Counted from the stretch's first letter, positions 42,408-51,565 are shown. The stretch: DNA of 64,000 bases from Curtobacterium sp. MCBA15_008 (GCF_001865065.1 NZ_MJGN01000010.1:80053-144052); one strand, 5' to 3'. Notes: generated by a model not told the origin, from the sequence alone. A program made the numbers and translations.

Positions 42408-44009
42408 ATGCAGCCCATCGTCCCCGAACCCAGGAACGCCCGCGGCCCGAGCCGCCGAGCGCTCCTCACCGGCGCCGCCGGACTGGCCGGCCTCGGCCTG
42501 CTCACCCTCACCGGGTGCAGCTCCGGCGCGTCCGCCGGCACCACGACCCTGCCGGAGGCCGCCGCCACCGGCATCGCTCGGCAGGGTGGTCGCCTGCGCA
42601 TCGCGCGCCCGGCCGCCTCCGCCGCCGAGACGCTCGACTCGGCCAGCTCGCTGTCCGCGTACGAGTACCTCGGCGCGCTCTACAACCGGCTCGTCAAGCT
42701 CGACCAGCAGGGCCGGACGATCCCGGACCTCGCCGAGGAGTGGACGGCGAACGACGACGGCACCGAGTGGACGTTCCGGCTCCGGAAGGGCGTCCGGTTC
42801 CACGACGGCTCCCGCTTCACGGCCGACGACGCGATCGCCAGCATCCGGCACATCCTCGACGAGAAGACCGGCAGCCCGCAGGCCGGCGTCCTCGGCGAGG
42901 TCATGGACGCGCAGTCGATGACCGCGGTCGACCCGTACACGCTCCGCTTCGCGCTGACGAAGCCGAACGCCGAGTTCCCGTCGCTCCTGACCGCGTACCA
43001 GTGCTACATCGTGCCGGCCGGCGCCGTCGCGGACATCGGGAAGACCGGCATCGGCACCGGGCCGTTCCGACTGTCGTCCTTCACGCCCGCCGGCGCCGGC
43101 AGCGTCGAGGCGTTCGACGACCACTTCGCCGGACGGCCGGTGCTCGACGGCATCGACTTCTACTCGATCCAGGACACCACCGCCCGGGTGAACGCCCTGC
43201 TCGCGGGGCAGATCGACCTGATCTCGCAGACGAACCTCGACTTCGCCACGGCCCGGGTCGTCGCGGCCTCCGACCGAGCGACCATCGCGCGGTCGAAGAA
43301 CGCGCAGTGGTACACGATCCCGATGCTCGCGACGTCCGAGGAGTTCCGCGACCCGCGGGTGCGCCAGGCGATGAAGCTCGCCTACGACCCCACGAAGATC
43401 GTCGACACCGCGCTGCAGGGCACCGGCTCGGCCGGGTGGGACAACCCGGTGCCGCCGCAGCTCGCCGCCTTCGTCGACGACCACCGCGAGTACGACCCGG
43501 ACAAGGCGAAGGCGCTCCTCAAGGCCGCCGGGCGCGAGGACTTCCGGACCGCGATCTACACCTCGTCGTACGAGTCGGTCTTCACGCCGATGGCCGTCGC
43601 CTACCGTGACGCGGTGGCTGACGCCGGCATCACCCTGACCGTGAAGAACGCGAGCTCGGACTCGTACTACACGCAGATCTGGATGCAGAAGCCGCTCATG
43701 GTGAGCTACTGGTTCACCGGACGGCCGATCGACCAGCTGCTCAACCAGATCTTCCGCTCCGGCTCGTCCTACAACGAGAGCGCCTGGTCGAACGAGACCT
43801 TCGACGGGCTGCTCGACGACGCCCGCGCCGAGATGGATGACGCCAAGCGCCTGACGTACTACCAGGACGCGCAGCGGCTCATCGTCGCGGACGGCGCCGA
43901 CATGACCCCGATGTTCGGGGACCGGCTGGTCGGGCTGTCCCGCGACGTCGTGAACTACTCGGAGTACGGCTTCGAGTTCGACTACCTTCGGATCGGACTG
44001 CGCCGATGA
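42408..44009 (+). CDS. Peptide/nickel-type ABC transporter substrate-binding lipoprotein
   Basis: A 533-residue protein, ATG 42408, with AGGAGG about 11 bases upstream. The N-terminus RGPSRRALLTGAAGLAGLGL then TLTGC looks like a Tat-type lipoprotein signal, with cysteine at residue 37. The mature protein follows the family 5 extracellular binding fold (LYNRLVKLDQQGRTIPDLAE, WTFRLRKGVRFHDGSRFTAD, KTGIGTGPFRLSSFTPAGAG). It captures a peptide-like or amphiphilic solute for the permeases that follow. First gene of a six-gene overlapping operon. Confidence 0.93.
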   Translation: MQPIVPEPRNARGPSRRALLTGAAGLAGLGLLTLTGCSSGASAGTTTLPEAAATGIARQGGRLRIARPAASAAETLDSASSLSAYEYLGALYNRLVKLDQQGRTIPDLAEEWTANDDGTEWTFRLRKGVRFHDGSRFTADDAIASIRHILDEKTGSPQAGVLGEVMDAQSMTAVDPYTLRFALTKPNAEFPSLLTAYQCYIVPAGAVADIGKTGIGTGPFRLSSFTPAGAGSVEAFDDHFAGRPVLDGIDFYSIQDTTARVNALLAGQIDLISQTNLDFATARVVAASDRATIARSKNAQWYTIPMLATSEEFRDPRVRQAMKLAYDPTKIVDTALQGTGSAGWDNPVPPQLAAFVDDHREYDPDKAKALLKAAGREDFRTAIYTSSYESVFTPMAVAYRDAVADAGITLTVKNASSDSYYTQIWMQKPLMVSYWFTGRPIDQLLNQIFRSGSSYNESAWSNETFDGLLDDARAEMDDAKRLTYYQDAQRLIVADGADMTPMFGDRLVGLSRDVVNYSEYGFEFDYLRIGLRR

Positions 44010-45028
44010 ACGTCCTCGTCCCCGTCCTCCGCCGGCTCGGCATCGCCGTCCTCACGGTGGTGCTCGCCTCGCTGTTCGTGTTCCTCGCCGTGCAGGCCCT
44101 GCCCGGCGACGTCGCGCAGCAGCTCCTCGGGCAGAACGCCACGCCCGACGCCGTCAAGCAGCTCCGGGAGTCGCTCGGCCTCGACCAGAACGTGTGGCTC
44201 CGGTACCTGCAGTGGCTCGGCGGTGCCGTGCACGGCGACTTCGGCACCTCGCTCGTCAGCGGGGAGCCCGTCGCCCCGACGCTCTTCACGGCGTTCCGGA
44301 ACAGCATGCTCATCGCCGTCCCCGCGATGATCGTCGGCGTCACGGTGTCCCTCACGCTCGGGGTCGTAGCGGGCGTCCGCCGCGGACGTCCGTCCGACCG
44401 AGTGATCTCGATCGTCAGCCTCGTCGTGATGAGCGTGCCGGAGTTCATGGTCGCGACCGTCCTCGTGCTGCTCTTCGCGATCGGCCTGCCGCTCTTCCCC
44501 GCCGTGGTCCTGCGGGGCAGCGACGCCACCGTGGCGGAGCTCCTGCCGACGATCTGGCTGCCGATCATCGTCCTGACGCTCGCCATGGCGGCGTACATCG
44601 TCCGCACCGCCCGGTCGTCGACGATCGACGTGATGGCGTCGGAGTTCGTCACCACCGCCGAGCTCAAGGGCCTCACGATGCGGCGCGTGGTCTGGAAGCA
44701 CGCGGTACCGAGCGCCCTGCTGCCGACGCTCAACGTCGTCGCGCTGAACGTGGCCTGGCTGCTGGGCGGCGTGGTCGTCGTCGAGAACGTCTTCAACTAC
44801 CCGGGGATGGGCAAGCTCATGCTCGAGTCGGTGTTCAACCGCGACCTGCCGACGATCGAGGCGATCGCGCTCCTCAGCGCCGTCGTCTACGTCGTGTGCA
44901 ACCTGGCGGCGGACCTCGTCGCCCTCGCGCTCGACCCGAAGCTGCGGACCCGCCAGCGCCGCCAGCGCACCCGGAGCCGGACCCGTCCCGGAGCCCCGGC
45001 ACGCACCTCCCGGAAGGCAGCAGCATGA
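44006..45028 (+). CDS. Peptide-type ABC transporter permease (DppB family)
   Basis: A 340-residue membrane protein; ATG 44006 overlaps the preceding stop. It has six helices, with the N-terminal RRLGIAVLTVVLASLFVFLA and VQALPGDVAQQLLGQNA typical of DppB, and the coupling-helix EAA-like motif VTTAELKGLTMRRVVWKHA. The C-terminal tail is basic. It pairs with the next permease. Confidence 0.94.
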   Translation: MNVLVPVLRRLGIAVLTVVLASLFVFLAVQALPGDVAQQLLGQNATPDAVKQLRESLGLDQNVWLRYLQWLGGAVHGDFGTSLVSGEPVAPTLFTAFRNSMLIAVPAMIVGVTVSLTLGVVAGVRRGRPSDRVISIVSLVVMSVPEFMVATVLVLLFAIGLPLFPAVVLRGSDATVAELLPTIWLPIIVLTLAMAAYIVRTARSSTIDVMASEFVTTAELKGLTMRRVVWKHAVPSALLPTLNVVALNVAWLLGGVVVVENVFNYPGMGKLMLESVFNRDLPTIEAIALLSAVVYVVCNLAADLVALALDPKLRTRQRRQRTRSRTRPGAPARTSRKAAA

Positions 45029-45903
45029 CCGCGACCACCCCGCGCTCCCGCACCGTCCTCGGCGCCGCCGTCGCACCGCTCCGCAGTTCGACCGCGCTGA
45101 GCATCGGTCTCGGGCTCATCGCGCTGCACCTGGTGCTCGCCGTGCTCGCCCCGGTGATCGCCGGCCACGACCCGGTCGCGACGAACAGCGCCGACGTGCT
45201 CGCCGGGCCGACCTGGACGCACTGGCTCGGCACCGACCAGTACGGCCGCGACATCCTGTCCCGGACGCTCAACGGCGGCCGGTACGCCCTGCTCGTGACC
45301 TTCCTCGCGACGACCATCGCGGTCGCGGTCGGGACGTTCCTCGGCGCCGTCACGGCGTACGCGGACAACTGGTTCGACGAGGTCGTCATGCGCATCGTCG
45401 ACGCGCTCCTCAGCGTGCCGTCGATCCTCGCGCTGCTCGTCGTCGTGACGGTGTTCGACGCCGGGCTCTGGGTCATCGTGCTCGCCGTCACGATCGTCTA
45501 CGCCCCCGCCGTCACCCGGGTGGTCCGCGGTGCCGCCCGGAGCGTGATCACGCAGGACTACGTCACGGCGGCCCGTGCCCGCGGCGAACGGCCGCTCTCG
45601 ATCGTGTTCCGCGAGATCCTGCCGAACGTGCTCGACGTCGTGCTGGTCGAGTACGCCATGCGCGCCTCGTGGATCGTGCTGCTCGTGGCGTCGCTGTCCT
45701 TCCTCGGCTTCGGCGCGAACCCGCCGACGCCGGACTGGGGCCTCATGGTGCAGGAGAACCGCACCGCCCTGACCGTCGTGCCGCTCGGCACGCTGGCGCC
45801 GATCGTGGCGCTCGCGACCCTGGTCGTCGGTCTCAACCTCGCGGCCGACGGCCTGAGCAAGTCGCTCGGCGTCGACCGGGCGAAGCAGGGAGTCAGCGCA
45901 TGA
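45025..45903 (+). CDS. Peptide-type ABC transporter permease (DppC family)
   Basis: A 292-residue protein, ATG 45025 overlapping the previous stop. After a short N-terminal cytoplasmic part, a first helix (LGLIALHLVLAVLAPVI) is followed by HWLGTDQYGRDILSRTLNGG, the DppC hallmark, and the coupling motif VTAARARGERPLSIVFREIL and SFLGFGANPPTPDWGLMVQE. It forms the heterodimeric channel with the gene at 44006. Confidence 0.95.
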   Translation: MTATTPRSRTVLGAAVAPLRSSTALSIGLGLIALHLVLAVLAPVIAGHDPVATNSADVLAGPTWTHWLGTDQYGRDILSRTLNGGRYALLVTFLATTIAVAVGTFLGAVTAYADNWFDEVVMRIVDALLSVPSILALLVVVTVFDAGLWVIVLAVTIVYAPAVTRVVRGAARSVITQDYVTAARARGERPLSIVFREILPNVLDVVLVEYAMRASWIVLLVASLSFLGFGANPPTPDWGLMVQENRTALTVVPLGTLAPIVALATLVVGLNLAADGLSKSLGVDRAKQGVSA

Positions 45904-47687
45904 CGCACACCGACACCGGGACGGCCCCGGCAGACACGGCGACCGCACCGGACCCGATCGTCCGCGTCGACGACCTCGCCGTGTCGTACGCGGCCGGCCG
46001 CCGCACCGTCCCCGTCGTTCGGGGCGTGTCCTTCGCCATCGAACAGGGACGCACCCTCGGGCTGGTGGGGGAGTCCGGCAGTGGCAAGTCCACCGTCGCG
46101 CGGACCCTGCTCGCACACCTGCGAGCCGGCTCCACCATCGAGCGCGGCACGGTCCGGGTCGACGGTGCCGACGTCTTCGCCCTCTCGCCGGCCGGCCGCC
46201 GAGCCCTCCGCGGCGGCACCGCCTCCGTCGTGGCGCAGAACGCCGGGCAGGCGCTCACCCCGTCGATGCGCGTCGGCGAGCAGATCCGCGAGGCCCTCCG
46301 CGCCCACGGCGAACCCGACGGCCCGGAGCGTGTGGCGGAGCTCGTCCGGCTCGTCCGCCTGCCCGATCCGGACGCGATCGTCCGGCGGTACCCGCACCAG
46401 CTCTCCGGCGGCCAGCAGCAACGCATCGCGATCGCGATGGCCGTCGCCGCCCGCCCCCGGGTGCTCGTCCTCGACGAGCCCACCACGGCGCTCGACGTGG
46501 TCACCCAGGCCGCCGTCCTCGACCTCATCGCCGACCTCGGTCGCGAGCTCGGCATGGCCGTGCTGCTCGTCAGCCACGACCTCGGCGTGGTCTCCGCGAT
46601 GGCGGACGAGATCGCCGTCATGCGCGACGGCGAGGTCGTCGAGCACGCCGCCACCGCGGCGCTCTTCGCCGCTCCGCAGCACGAGTACACGCGGGCCCTG
46701 CTGGCCGCGGTGCCGGACGGGCGACGGCCTGGAGGCACGGCCCACCCGCTCGGATCGGTGACCGTCTCCGAGACGCTCGCCGCCAGGGCGACCGGCACCG
46801 CGCCTCCCGGCCCGCACGTCCGTCCCGTGGTGACCGCCGAGGACCTGGTGATCCGGTACGGGCGCGGCCTGCCGGCCGCCGTCGCCGGCGTCTCCTTCAC
46901 GATCGCGCCGCGCGAGACCCTCGCCGTCGTCGGCGAGTCCGGCAGCGGCAAGTCGACGCTCGCGACCGCCCTGGCCGGCCTGGTGCCGGCGGAGTCCGGC
47001 ACCTTCACGTTCGACGACGGCACGACGAGCGGCGACCTGCGCGAACCGATCGCCGGGCGGTCCCCGGACCTCCGACGTGCCGTGCAGCTCGTGTTCCAGA
47101 ACGCGGACACGTCGCTCAACCCACGGCGCACCGTCGGGGCGGCCATCGCGCGGCCCCTCAAGCTCTTCACCGGCAGCACGTCCCGCGAGCGGGTCGGCGA
47201 GCTGCTGACACAGGTCGGTCTCGGACCGGAGTTCGCGAGCCGGCTGCCGGCGCAGCTGTCCGGCGGCCAGCGCCAGCGCGTCGGGATCGCCCGGGCGCTG
47301 GCGGCGGAACCCCGGCTGGTCGTCGCGGACGAGATCACGACGGCGCTCGACGTGCAGGTGCAGGCCGGCATCCTGTCGCTCCTGGCCGACCTGCAGCGGG
47401 AACGCGGGCTGAGCTGCCTGTTCATCAGCCACGACCTCGCGGTCGTCCGCGGTGTCGCCGACCGCGTCGCCGTGATGACCGGCGGGCAGATCGTCGAGAT
47501 CGGACCGACCGAGCGGGTGTTCGGCGGTCCGAACCACCCGTACACGTCGACGCTCCTCGCGGCGACGCTCGAGCCCGGCAGCACCGTGCTGCCCGACGTC
47601 GGCGACGGGGTCCCGCGCTGGCGCCACGCCGCGGGGTGGACCGACCGGGGCGACGGACACCACACCCGGAACTGGGAGGATGCATGA
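45900..47687 (+). CDS. Fused dual ATPase of the peptide-type ABC importer
   Basis: A 595-residue protein, ATG 45900 overlapping the permease stop. It fuses DppD-like and DppF-like ATPases: domain 1 has GESGSGKST, LSGGQQQRIAIAMAV and VLVLDEPTTALD; domain 2 has GESGSGKST, LSGGQRQRVGIARAL and a Walker B LVVADEITTALD. NHPYTSTLLAATLEPG near the end is the DppF-type C-terminal motif. A single chain thus supplies both nucleotide-binding sites. Confidence 0.95.
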   Translation: MTHTDTGTAPADTATAPDPIVRVDDLAVSYAAGRRTVPVVRGVSFAIEQGRTLGLVGESGSGKSTVARTLLAHLRAGSTIERGTVRVDGADVFALSPAGRRALRGGTASVVAQNAGQALTPSMRVGEQIREALRAHGEPDGPERVAELVRLVRLPDPDAIVRRYPHQLSGGQQQRIAIAMAVAARPRVLVLDEPTTALDVVTQAAVLDLIADLGRELGMAVLLVSHDLGVVSAMADEIAVMRDGEVVEHAATAALFAAPQHEYTRALLAAVPDGRRPGGTAHPLGSVTVSETLAARATGTAPPGPHVRPVVTAEDLVIRYGRGLPAAVAGVSFTIAPRETLAVVGESGSGKSTLATALAGLVPAESGTFTFDDGTTSGDLREPIAGRSPDLRRAVQLVFQNADTSLNPRRTVGAAIARPLKLFTGSTSRERVGELLTQVGLGPEFASRLPAQLSGGQRQRVGIARALAAEPRLVVADEITTALDVQVQAGILSLLADLQRERGLSCLFISHDLAVVRGVADRVAVMTGGQIVEIGPTERVFGGPNHPYTSTLLAATLEPGSTVLPDVGDGVPRWRHAAGWTDRGDGHHTRNWEDA

Positions 47688-49771
47688 CCGGCCACACCGC
47701 ACCCGGGCGCGACCCGGCGCTGCCCGACGGCGGCCACACCGCACTCGGGCCCGACCCGGTGCTGCCCGACGGCGTGACCGTCCGCGACGAGTGGATCCCG
47801 ATGCCCGACGGCGTCCGGCTGCACACGCGGATCTGGGCGCCGGCGTCGGCCGCACCGGACGCGCCGGTCCCGGTCCTGCTCGAGTACCTGCCGTACCGGC
47901 TCGACGACTGGACGGCGCCCCGCGACTCCGAACGGCACCCCTGGTACGCAGCACACGGCTACGCCTCGGTGCGGGTGGACATCCGCGGCACCGGGTCGTC
48001 CGACGGGTCCTTCGACGACGAGTACAGCGAGCAGGAGCTCCGCGACGGCGAGGCCGTGATCGCCTGGCTCGCCGAGCAGGAGTGGTCCACGGGGGCCGTC
48101 GGCATGTTCGGCATCTCCTGGGGCGGGTTCAACGCCCTGCAGCTCGCCGCCCGCGCGCCGGCGGCGCTCAAGGCGATCGTGACGGTCTGCTCGACCGACG
48201 ACCGGTACGACAACGACGTGCACTACGTCGGCGGCGCCGTCCTCGGGATCGACATGGCCGCGTGGGGCGCGACGATGTTCGCGTTCAACTCGCGGCCGCC
48301 GCGGCCCGAGGTCGTCGGGCCGTCGTGGGTGTCGCAGTGGCGCGACCGCCTGGACTCGAACCGACCGATGACCCCGGTGTGGCTGTCGCACCAGGAGCGC
48401 GACGACTACTGGCGGCACGGCAGCGCCGCCGAGGACTACGACGGCATCGGCGCCGCGGTGCTCGCCGTCGGCGGCTGGGCCGACCCCTACCGCGACGCGG
48501 TCCTCCGGCTGGTGTCGAACGTGCAGGCCCCGGTGAAGGGCATCGTCGGGCCGTGGTCGCACCAGTACCCGGACCGCGGGCTGGCGCCGGGTCCGTCGAT
48601 CGGCTTCCTGCAGGAGACCCTGCGGTGGTGGGACCGGTGGCTCCGCGGGATCGACACCGGGGTCGAGCAGGACCCGGCGCTCCGCGCCTGGATCAACGAG
48701 GGCGAACCCCCCGCCACGTACTACGAGTCGCGCCGCGGCCGCTGGGTCGGCGCCGAGGCGTGGCCGTCCGCGGCGACCCGTGACGACGTCGCGGCGCTGT
48801 CGACGCTGCGCGGTGGGTCCGACGGGCCGGTGGTGGTGCGGTCGCCGCAGCACACCGGTGTCGACGCGGGTCGGTTCTTCCCGTTCGGCAACGCCACCGA
48901 CCTGCCCCCGGACCAGCGCGCCGAGGACGGTCGCTCGGTCTGCTTCGACCTGCCGCTCGACGAAGCGGTCGACGTGCTCGGCACCGTCCTGGTGCGCCTG
49001 ACCGTCACGAGCGACCAGCCCCGTGCCACCGTCACCGTGCGCCTGTGCGACATCGCCCCGGACGGATCGTCGACGCTCATCACGCGGGGGGTCCTGAACG
49101 CCGCGAAGCGGAACGGCATGGAGCGCAACGACCCGCTCGAGCCGGGGGTGCCCGCCGAGCTGCCGGTCCGGCTCGTGTCGACCGGCCATCGGTTCGCCGC
49201 GGGGCACCGGCTCCGCCTCGCCGTGTCGACGTCGTACTGGCCGTGGGTCTGGCCGCACGGCACCGACGCCACCGTGACGATCGACCCGGATGCCTCGAGC
49301 GTCACCCTGCCCACCTGGACCCGGTCGACCGACGACGGAGTGGTCTTCGCCGAGCCCGAAAGGTCCGTGCCCCTCGTGATCGAGCGCGTCGCGCCGGCCG
49401 ACCCGCTGCCGCAGCGGACCGTCACGCACGACGTCGACGCAGGGGAGTGGACGCTCGACGTCGACCCCGGCTACGGCGGCGGACGGGTCTACCCCGACGG
49501 GCTGGTGTTCACGGAGGACGCCCGGGAGACGTACCGCATCACGCAGGACGACCCGACCTCGGCGCGGGCGTCGTCGCGGTGGTCGATCGGGCTGTCGAAG
49601 CCGGAGTGGCAGGCGCGGCTCGAGACGACGTCCGAGATGACCGCCGACGCCGAGGCCTTCCACCTCGTGAACACCGTGCGGGCGTGGGCGCGCGACGGCG
49701 GAGCGGACGTCCCCGAGACCCTCGTCGCCGAGCACACCTTCGTCGACGACGTGCCGAGGACCTCGGCGTGA
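47684..49771 (+). CDS. CocE/NonD-family alpha/beta hydrolase
   Basis: A 695-residue protein, ATG 47684 (GGGAGGA upstream, overlapping the ATPase stop). The hydrolase domain has YASVRVDIRGTGSSDGSFD and the nucleophile elbow GISWGG (serine at about residue 140). A helical cap and a C-terminal jelly-roll (X-Pro dipeptidyl peptidase C-like, for example LSTLRGGSDGPVVVRSPQHT) complete the CocE/NonD layout. It may cleave esters or X-Pro-type peptides or amides taken up by the coupled importer. It has an in-frame duplication at its N-terminus (47690-47773). Confidence 0.93.
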   Translation: MTGHTAPGRDPALPDGGHTALGPDPVLPDGVTVRDEWIPMPDGVRLHTRIWAPASAAPDAPVPVLLEYLPYRLDDWTAPRDSERHPWYAAHGYASVRVDIRGTGSSDGSFDDEYSEQELRDGEAVIAWLAEQEWSTGAVGMFGISWGGFNALQLAARAPAALKAIVTVCSTDDRYDNDVHYVGGAVLGIDMAAWGATMFAFNSRPPRPEVVGPSWVSQWRDRLDSNRPMTPVWLSHQERDDYWRHGSAAEDYDGIGAAVLAVGGWADPYRDAVLRLVSNVQAPVKGIVGPWSHQYPDRGLAPGPSIGFLQETLRWWDRWLRGIDTGVEQDPALRAWINEGEPPATYYESRRGRWVGAEAWPSAATRDDVAALSTLRGGSDGPVVVRSPQHTGVDAGRFFPFGNATDLPPDQRAEDGRSVCFDLPLDEAVDVLGTVLVRLTVTSDQPRATVTVRLCDIAPDGSSTLITRGVLNAAKRNGMERNDPLEPGVPAELPVRLVSTGHRFAAGHRLRLAVSTSYWPWVWPHGTDATVTIDPDASSVTLPTWTRSTDDGVVFAEPERSVPLVIERVAPADPLPQRTVTHDVDAGEWTLDVDPGYGGGRVYPDGLVFTEDARETYRITQDDPTSARASSRWSIGLSKPEWQARLETTSEMTADAEAFHLVNTVRAWARDGGADVPETLVAEHTFVDDVPRTSA
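47690..47773 (+). repeat. 42-base in-frame tandem duplication inside the CocE gene
   Basis: Copies 47690-47731 and 47732-47773 encode GHTAPGRDPALPDG and GHTALGPDPVLPDG and differ at a few positions. Being 42 bases, the duplication keeps the frame and only lengthens a flexible N-terminal extension before the conserved hydrolase domain. Confidence 0.85.
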
Positions 49772-50415
49772 CCGGCACGACCCGCGCGCGGCAGCGGCCG
49801 GAGGTCCGGCGGGCGATGATCGTCGACGCCGCCCGCGCCGTCATCGTCCGACAGGGCGTCGGTGCGACGGGGCTCCGCGACATCGCGTCGGCGGCGGACG
49901 TCTCCGTCGGCACGGTGACCTACCACTTCGGCAGCGTCGCGGAGATCCTCAACGAGGTCGTGGTGCTCGAGACCGAGCGCTTCTACGGTGCGATCGTGGC
50001 GGCTGTCGACGCCGAGCCCGACCCCGTGGCGGCGCTGCGGATGCTCGTCGCGCCCCTCTTCGGCGACACCGAGCAGGTCCGGCAGCACTGGCGCATCTGG
50101 TCCGACTACTGGACGGCGGTCGCGCGCCGACCCGAGGTGGCGGCGGAGTACGCCGAACGCATCCGGGTGTGGGAGGCCTGTCTCGTGCGGGTCGTCCGAC
50201 GCGGCACCGACTCGGGCGTCTTCACACCGGCGGAGTCGCCCGAGGTCGTCGCGCTCAAGCTCGCGGCGTACAGCGACGGCGTCGCGACGCAGATCGCCCA
50301 GGGAGTGCCGGCGCTGACGAACACGGTCGCGCTGCGGTGGATGTGGACGTTCCTGGCGCACGAACTCGGTGTGCCGGCTGCGCGTATCGGGGGAACGACG
50401 CCGGACCCCTTGTGA
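49768..50415 (+). CDS. TetR/AcrR-family transcriptional regulator
   Basis: A 215-residue protein, GTG 49768 overlapping the hydrolase stop (GTGA). The N-terminal helix-turn-helix reads RRAMIVDAARAVIVRQGVGA, then LRDIASAADVSVGTVTYHFG, and the C-terminal two-thirds are helical ligand-binding. The last gene of the peptide importer/hydrolase operon, so it is very likely its own feedback regulator through the palindrome at 42370-42387. Confidence 0.93.
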   Translation: MTGTTRARQRPEVRRAMIVDAARAVIVRQGVGATGLRDIASAADVSVGTVTYHFGSVAEILNEVVVLETERFYGAIVAAVDAEPDPVAALRMLVAPLFGDTEQVRQHWRIWSDYWTAVARRPEVAAEYAERIRVWEACLVRVVRRGTDSGVFTPAESPEVVALKLAAYSDGVATQIAQGVPALTNTVALRWMWTFLAHELGVPAARIGGTTPDPL

Positions 50416-50417
50416 TG

Positions 50418-50436
50418 AGGTAAGGCTTCCCTTACC
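50418..50436. promoter_or_regulatory. DtxR/IdeR-like iron box upstream of the SIP gene
   Basis: AGGTAAGGCTTCCCTTACC is a 19-base interrupted palindrome resembling the DtxR/IdeR consensus (AGGTTAGGCTAACCT type). It lies immediately upstream of the SIP gene start at 50445, so binding of iron-loaded repressor would block transcription when iron is plentiful. Confidence 0.7.
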
Positions 50437-50444
50437 GTTGCAGC

Positions 50445-50858
50445 ATGGCACGGACCCGGCGACAGCCCAGCGAACGCATCCTCCTCGCCGGTGGCGTCGA
50501 CGACCTGCCCGAGATCACCCGCATGCTCGAGGACCTGCCCGATAACGCGTACGGCCAGGTCTTCATCGAGGTCGCCCTCGACGAGCAGGTCCGGACGCTC
50601 CCGGCACCGCCGCGCGTCACCGTGGCCTGGCTGGTCCGGAGCGCCCGCGAATCTGCCGTCGCGCCCCTGGTCTTCGCCGACCACGGCGAGGCACTGGCCG
50701 CCGCCGTCACCGGCTGGGCGTCCGAGTGGTGCGTCGCCGACTGCGAGCCCCGCACCACCGTCTGGATCGGGTGCGCCGACAGCCCCTGGGTCGAGCGGGC
50801 CCGCTCGGTCGTGCAGATCGAGCTCACCGACGCGGGGTTCGACACCCTCGTCGGCTGA
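50445..50858 (+). CDS. Stand-alone SIP-domain siderophore-interacting protein
   Basis: A 137-residue protein, ATG 50445. It matches only the C-terminal SIP/NAD(P)H-binding part of siderophore-interacting ferric reductases: ILLAGGVDDLPEITRMLEDL, GQVFIEVALDEQ, PRVTVAWLVRS and LAAAVTGWASEWCVADCEPR. It lacks the FAD-binding barrel of full-length ViuB-like proteins. It may aid reductive release of iron from siderophores. The iron box directly upstream supports this role. Confidence 0.85.
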   Translation: MARTRRQPSERILLAGGVDDLPEITRMLEDLPDNAYGQVFIEVALDEQVRTLPAPPRVTVAWLVRSARESAVAPLVFADHGEALAAAVTGWASEWCVADCEPRTTVWIGCADSPWVERARSVVQIELTDAGFDTLVG

Positions 50859-50874
50859 CGCCGCACCGCGGGTA

Positions 50875-50884
50875 AGGTCAGCCT
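50875..50884 (+). promoter_or_regulatory. Possible second iron box upstream of dps
   Basis: AGGTCAGCCT matches 9 of 10 bases of the DtxR core AGGTTAGCCT, inside GTAAGGTCAGCCTCCGCTT, 113 bases before the dps start. The right half of the palindrome is poor, so this is a weak candidate. Confidence 0.35.
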
Positions 50885-50996
50885 CCGCTTCCTTGCGGCA
50901 TTCAAGAGAACCGGGCACTGTTGTGACCATCGGTTGCACGCCGCCGGCCAGGACAGGTCCAGCGGGTCGGTGTAGCCACGAGGTAGGAGGAAGCAC

Positions 50997-51509
50997 ATGA
51001 CCACGCAGAGCACCACCACGCAGTCCGGCACCACGACCACCACGTCCCCGTTCTCGACGACGCCGGAGCTCGCCGCCGGGGTGGCACAGTTCCTCGCCCC
51101 CGTCGTGATCGACCTCGAGGCACTCGTCGTCAACGGCAAGCAGGCGCACTGGCACGTCCGCGGCCGCAACTTCGTCGGCGTGCACGAGCTCCTCGACACC
51201 ATCGTCGAGCACGCCCAGGAGTGGGCCGACCTCGCCGCGGAGCGCATCGTCGCCCTCGGCCTGCCGGTCGACTCGCGCATCTCCACGGTCGCGGCGAACA
51301 CCACCATCCCGCCGCTGTCGGAGGGCTTCCAGAACTCCGACGTGACCATCACCGAGGTCATCGCCGAGATCGACGCCGCACTGCTGCAGGTCCGCCGTGC
51401 CGTCGAGGGCCTCGACGAGGTCGACCTCAACTCGCAGGACGTCGTCATCGAGATCGAGCGCGGCCTGACCAAGGACCGCTGGTTCCTGCAGGCGCACCTC
51501 GCCGCCTGA
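50997..51509 (+). CDS. Dps-family ferritin-like DNA-protection protein
   Basis: A 170-residue protein, ATG 50997, with TAGGAGGAA upstream. The ferroxidase signature KQAHWHVRGRNFVGVHELLD is followed by EHAQEWADLAAERIVALGLP, giving the histidines, aspartate and glutamate of the intersubunit di-iron site. It forms a dodecamer that stores iron and protects DNA from peroxide. A serine/threonine-rich N-terminal tail of about 20 residues replaces the lysine-rich tail of some Dps proteins. Confidence 0.94.
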   Translation: MTTQSTTTQSGTTTTTSPFSTTPELAAGVAQFLAPVVIDLEALVVNGKQAHWHVRGRNFVGVHELLDTIVEHAQEWADLAAERIVALGLPVDSRISTVAANTTIPPLSEGFQNSDVTITEVIAEIDAALLQVRRAVEGLDEVDLNSQDVVIEIERGLTKDRWFLQAHLAA

Positions 51510-51525
51510 GTCGCGACCACGTCCT

Positions 51526-51565
51526 GACGGGAGGCGCGGTGCCAGCTGGCACCGCGCCTCCCGTC
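51526..51565. repeat. 40-base perfect palindrome, GGAGGCGCGG family
   Basis: The sequence GACGGGAGGCGCGGTGCCAG (51526-51545) is followed directly by its exact reverse complement (51546-51565) with no loop. It lies 17 bases after the dps stop and can fold as a terminator hairpin. The same arm (GGACGGGAGGCGCGG) occurs at 61562-61576. Confidence 0.85.

Noticed and set aside
45893..49735. Minus-strand open frame of about 1280 codons across the peptide ABC operon.
   Set aside because: Antisense to five coupled genes with strong family motifs; its translation is low-complexity and lacks any motif or start signal.
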